12,967 nt of DNA from CAYMLL01 sp964390645 (GTDB taxonomy: Bacteria > Planctomycetota > UBA8108): NCBI GenBank assembly GCA_964390645.1, contig CAYMLL010000228.1, forward strand, positions 1-12,967, given 5' to 3'. Each line of letters starts with the position of its first letter. Positions within the stretch are counted from its first letter, which is position 1. This document shows positions 10,357-12,967 of this stretch, piece after piece. Below the pieces are notes generated by a model. It saw nothing but the letters and a program-made list of their open reading frames with translations. It was not told where the DNA came from and made no database searches. The position numbers were made by a program, and so were the translations under genes.

Positions 10357-10385
10357 TTGACAGGTCTCTCTCCCCCGTGGATGCT
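10357..10385 (+). promoter_or_regulatory. Candidate sigma-70-like promoter for the DUF1501 gene
   Basis: A perfect TTGACA (10357-10362) is followed after 17 bp by GATGCT (10380-10385), a poor -10 match (3 of 6). It lies in the 151-bp gap upstream of the DUF1501 gene, suggesting that gene can be transcribed separately from the dehydrogenase/aldolase pair. Confidence 0.3.
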
Positions 10386-10421
10386 GGTCGGGACGGCATG
10401 CGTGCACTTTCCGGCATGAGC

Positions 10422-10426
10422 GGAGG
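10422..10426 (+). promoter_or_regulatory. Ribosome binding site of the DUF1501 gene
   Basis: GGAGG is placed 7 nt before ATG 10434. This is the best Shine-Dalgarno match in the window and fixes the start of the DUF1501 protein, which otherwise has a short extension before its twin-arginine motif. Confidence 0.75.
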
Positions 10427-10433
10427 TTCGTGA

Positions 10434-11783
10434 ATGCTCTTCGTCAGCGGTTCGACACGGCGTTTCTGTGACGGCGTCTCCCGTCGCAGCTTTCTGGCGG
10501 CGGGCTCCCTCGGCGTCGTCGGTCTGGGTCTGCCCGATCTGCTGCGCGCCGAGTCCGTGCGGAAGGCCTCGGGCGCCACCTCCGGCAAGCAGCGGTCCGT
10601 CATCCTGATCTGGCAGCACGGTGGACCGTCGCAGCTGGACACCTTTGACATGAAGCCCGACGCGCCGCTGGAGATCCGTGGACCTTACTCGTCGATCCCG
10701 ACGGCCTTGCCGGGGCTGCGCGTTTCCGAGCACCTGCCGTACCAGGCGCGTATCGCGGACAAGACCACGATCATCCGCAGCTTCACGCACAGCAACGGGG
10801 ATCACTTCGCCGCCGCGCACTGGATCCTCTCCGGTTACGTCGGAGCGAACGGCTCCGATCGCATTCCCCGCAACCCCTCGATGGGCTCCATCGCCGCGCA
10901 GCTGCTCGGCACCAAGCGACGGGGAGTTCCGGCCTATGTGAACATGAACGACGGTGGCTTCGGGTTCCACGGGGCTGCGTACCTCGGGGTCGCGTACAAC
11001 CCTTTTCGCACCGGAACCTTCAGCTATGGCAACGAGGGTGTGCCGCTGCCCTCGGCGAACACCTCGAGCTTCGAGCTGGTCGACGGGCTCAGCTCGCAGA
11101 GAATCACGACGCGTGTGTCCCTGCGGGAGAAGCTCGACCGGCTGCGTCGAGATGTCGATCAGTCGCCCACCTTCGAGAGCATGGATCGCGTCACTCGGGA
11201 GGCCGTCGACATCCTGACGTCCGGCCGCGCGCGCGAGGCCTTCGACCTCTCGCTGGAGGATGAGCGCACACGTGAGATGTACGGCGGCGGTTGGGGCGAG
11301 CAAGCCCTGCTGGCGCGTCGCCTCATCGAGGCGGGGGTTCGCTGTGTCACGCTCAATACCGGCTACTGGGACGATCACGGCAACATCAAGGGCGCGCTCG
11401 ACAAGAAGATGCCACGCCATGATCGGGCGGTCGGCGTCTTGATTCACGATCTCGCGCAGCGAGGTATGCTCGACGACACGCTCGTCGTCACCGCCGGAGA
11501 GTTCGGTCGCACTCCGAAGATCAACAAGGATCGCGGTCGTGACCACTGGCCACAGGCGCAGAGTATTCTCTTCGCAGGCGGGGGCTTCCGGCACGGTCAG
11601 ATCATCGGCGCGACGAACGACAAGGCCGAGCACCCGACAGACCGTCCCGTCCGGCCGAACGACTTCTGTGCGATCATTTATCACGCGCTCGGCCTGGATC
11701 CACACCAGGCAACCATCAAGAACCTTCAGGGGCGACCGGTGTATCTCCTCGAGGCAGGGGCGGTGCCACCGGAGATGCTCTGA
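10434..11783 (+). CDS. Tat-exported DUF1501 family protein
   Basis: A 449-aa protein, within the usual family range. ATG 10434 is supported by GGAGG 7 nt upstream. A twin-arginine signal is clear: SRRSFLAAG (residues 16-24) followed by a hydrophobic stretch and a likely cleavage after LLRA, so the folded protein is exported. Family hallmarks are WQHGGPSQLDTFDMKPDAP near the mature N-terminus, RSFTHSNGDHFAA, YWDDHG, GEFGRTP and GRDHWP; the fold belongs to the alkaline phosphatase/sulfatase superfamily. DUF1501 proteins are very abundant in Planctomycetota, commonly beside DUF1549/DUF1553 cytochrome-like genes. That partner is not present here; the neighbours are the dehydrogenase/aldolase pair upstream and a sigma factor 37 bp downstream. 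The substrate is unknown, and a role in polysaccharide or sulfated-compound breakdown is inference. Confidence 0.92.
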   Translation: MLFVSGSTRRFCDGVSRRSFLAAGSLGVVGLGLPDLLRAESVRKASGATSGKQRSVILIWQHGGPSQLDTFDMKPDAPLEIRGPYSSIPTALPGLRVSEHLPYQARIADKTTIIRSFTHSNGDHFAAAHWILSGYVGANGSDRIPRNPSMGSIAAQLLGTKRRGVPAYVNMNDGGFGFHGAAYLGVAYNPFRTGTFSYGNEGVPLPSANTSSFELVDGLSSQRITTRVSLREKLDRLRRDVDQSPTFESMDRVTREAVDILTSGRAREAFDLSLEDERTREMYGGGWGEQALLARRLIEAGVRCVTLNTGYWDDHGNIKGALDKKMPRHDRAVGVLIHDLAQRGMLDDTLVVTAGEFGRTPKINKDRGRDHWPQAQSILFAGGGFRHGQIIGATNDKAEHPTDRPVRPNDFCAIIYHALGLDPHQATIKNLQGRPVYLLEAGAVPPEML

Positions 11784-11820
11784 GCGCCCTCCTCGCCGGA
11801 CTTTCGCGGAACGGACGCCC

Positions 11821-12375
11821 ATGGATTCGGGAGCCCGATTGAGCGAGCAGAGTCGCTGGCTGCATCTGCTGCTTCTTCACATGACGAGCCGTCGAGTGCG
11901 TGCACGTGTGGAGATCGAGGACCTCGTGCAGGAGGTGTTCCTCCGGGCGCTGACCGCGCCGAAGGGGATGCCATCCGAAGCGGAGGAGGAAGGAGCTCTC
12001 CGCCGCTTTCTCGGCCGTCTCGCGCGTAACACGGTGTTCGACCTCCTGCGGGCGATGCGGGCTCAGAAGCGTTCGGGAGAGGAGGCGCCCCTGGCGCGAA
12101 GCGACTGGAGCGTCGCGGGGGCCCAACCCGAGATCATCGCCGATCGTGGCCCGGGTCCGTCGACGCGGGCGATCCGGGAAGAGGAGCACCTCGGACTGAT
12201 TCGAGCGTTCGAGTCTCTCGGGTCGGAGCACTGCCGGGTGATCGGTCTGCGGCAGTTCGAGGGACTGGGCGCCGCGGAGGTCGCCAGACGCATGGGTCGT
12301 ACGGAGACCGCGGTCCACTCGCTGTACCGACGCGCCCTGAGAGCCTGGAGCGAGGCCGCCGGGCCCTCACTGTAG
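11821..12375 (+). CDS. ECF-type RNA polymerase sigma factor
   Basis: A 184-aa sigma-70 family protein of the extracytoplasmic function group, which directs RNA polymerase to a specific regulon. ATG 11821 is the first start after the DUF1501 stop; no strong ribosome binding site is visible. Region 2 is recognisable by IEDLVQEVFLRAL (residues 32-44) followed by FLGRLARNTVFDLLR, where region 2.3/2.4 contacts the -10 element. Region 4 (about residues 120-180) has a helix-turn-helix (GLGAAEVARRMGRTETAVHSLYRRAL) for -35 recognition. The linker between them is Arg/Pro/Gly-rich and variable. No anti-sigma factor is adjacent. Instead a Ser/Thr kinase begins 54 bp downstream, an arrangement common in Planctomycetota, where the kinase is thought to control the sigma factor. 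Confidence 0.92.
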   Translation: MDSGARLSEQSRWLHLLLLHMTSRRVRARVEIEDLVQEVFLRALTAPKGMPSEAEEEGALRRFLGRLARNTVFDLLRAMRAQKRSGEEAPLARSDWSVAGAQPEIIADRGPGPSTRAIREEEHLGLIRAFESLGSEHCRVIGLRQFEGLGAAEVARRMGRTETAVHSLYRRALRAWSEAAGPSL

Positions 12376-12429
12376 AGAAAACCGGAAATTCTGCGACGAA
12401 TCCGGGCGACGATGACGCCTGGAACCATC

Positions 12430-12967
12430 ATGACAAGACAACTCGACGATCTGATGGACAGTCTCGTGGCGGACTACTCGGACCAGCTGGGCCGGGGCGT
12501 TGTTTCGCCACTGGAAGATTACCTCGAACAGGTTCCGGCCGAGCACCGAGACAGCCTCGAGCGTTGCCTGAAGATGATCGAGGCCGGCCTCTCCCGTGTC
12601 TCTCCGGGCGCGACGCCGCTGGCCCCGGGCGTGGAGCTCGACGGCTTTCGTCTCGAGCGAGAGCTCGGCCGGGGCGGCATGGCCGTCGTGTGGCTCGCGG
12701 AGGAGATCGATCTGCGGCGAACGGTCGCACTGAAGATCCTTCGCCCCGGCCTGGCGGTCGATGGGCGCCATGTCGACCGGCTGCGCCGGGAAGCTCTCGC
12801 CGTCGCTCGTCTCGATCATCCGCACATCCTTCGGGTTCCACCTGGTCGTCGACGCACGTGCCCAGGCAGACATCCATGCAGTACTCTTCACCTTCCTGAT
12901 AGGAGCAGAGTTCGTCGCCGTTGCAGACACCGTCCTCGGTGCTGCAGTGTTGTCCGGGGTCGCACTC
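12430..12967 (+). CDS. Ser/Thr protein kinase, N-terminal part, with aberrant 3' end
   Basis: A Hanks-type kinase start: an acidic, helical N-terminal segment (about 1-70), then the N-lobe with the glycine loop GRGGM (80-84), VALK with the ATP-binding Lys102, the alpha-C Glu121 in RREA, and RLDHPHILRV. Family similarity ends at the valine codon at 12835-12837; the catalytic loop HRD and DFG are absent. The frame then runs open to the window end through Arg/Cys/Pro-rich sequence typical of the wrong strand of a gene. ATG 12430 is used, but in-frame ATG 12412 is equally possible; neither has a clear ribosome binding site. It follows the ECF sigma factor by 54 bp and would phosphorylate that factor or a partner if intact. 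The truncation may be an assembly chimera or a real rearrangement. Confidence 0.75.
   Translation, partial: MTRQLDDLMDSLVADYSDQLGRGVVSPLEDYLEQVPAEHRDSLERCLKMIEAGLSRVSPGATPLAPGVELDGFRLERELGRGGMAVVWLAEEIDLRRTVALKILRPGLAVDGRHVDRLRREALAVARLDHPHILRVPPGRRRTCPGRHPCSTLHLPDRSRVRRRCRHRPRCCSVVRGRT
12838..12967 (-). CDS. Fragment of a cysteine-rich secreted-type protein (both ends missing)
   Basis: Reading the minus strand from the window end gives about 43 residues with seven cysteines, including DGVCNGDELCS and CMDVCLGTC. Spacing of this kind (GxCNGDExC...C...C) is typical of cysteine-rich repeats in secreted proteins of Myxococcota and related bacteria, probably disulfide-bonded. The reading continues as antisense of the kinase below about 12838, where it loses its character, so the fragment's real end is at that junction. 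No start, stop or signal peptide is within the window. The left boundary is uncertain by several bases. Confidence 0.45.

Noticed and set aside
10128..11822. 564-aa minus-strand frame opposite DUF1501
   Set aside because: The plus frame has a ribosome binding site, Tat signal and family motifs; the minus reading has none and is Arg-rich.

Overview
The window is high-GC bacterial DNA (roughly two-thirds G+C by eye). It most resembles a Planctomycetota-type genome. The pointers are a Pirellula/Verrucomicrobium-type membrane-bound dehydrogenase with a C-terminal haem-binding domain, a Tat-exported DUF1501 protein, a DUF6807 (PmoA-like) module, and an ECF sigma factor directly upstream of a Ser/Thr protein kinase. 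No rRNA, tRNA, CRISPR array or insertion sequence was seen. Two runs of exactly 100 N mark scaffold gaps, so this is a draft, probably short-read (perhaps metagenomic) assembly.

Layout, all main genes on the + strand. (1) Positions 1-4746 hold the inducible mutagenesis cassette: the 3' part of imuB (N-terminus outside the window), then dnaE2, the error-prone replicative polymerase. (2) Positions 4747-5250 are a poorly coding 504-bp interval with a 12-bp tandem repeat and a possible 62-aa ORF that would overlap the next gene by GTGA. (3) Positions 5251-10282 hold a very large exported multidomain protein (beta-propeller dehydrogenase, HEAT-like repeats, chitobiase-C-like module, beta-sandwich, cytochrome c, DUF6807), translationally coupled by another GTGA overlap to a class II aldolase-like gene. 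(4) Positions 10434-11783 encode a Tat-exported DUF1501 protein. (5) From 11821 come an ECF sigma factor and the N-terminal part of a Ser/Thr kinase, whose sequence switches abruptly near 12838 to what looks like an unrelated cysteine-rich protein on the opposite strand.

imuB and dnaE2 would act together in SOS-type translesion synthesis. The big dehydrogenase/haem/DUF6807 protein, the aldolase and DUF1501 suggest extracytoplasmic carbohydrate oxidation or degradation, which is inference. The sigma factor and kinase are a probable signalling pair.

The most striking property is recurrent short tandem repeats whose units are all multiples of 3 bp: 18 bp in imuB, 12 bp between genes, 24 bp in the dehydrogenase and 15 bp in the aldolase. 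They appear as in-frame insertions of low-complexity or reiterated peptide. Both assembly gaps fall in such repeats, and the sequence flanking them carries the signature of a de Bruijn graph with k = 55. At the second gap the two sides share an identical 55-mer; removing the duplicate plus the 100 N restores the aldolase reading frame.
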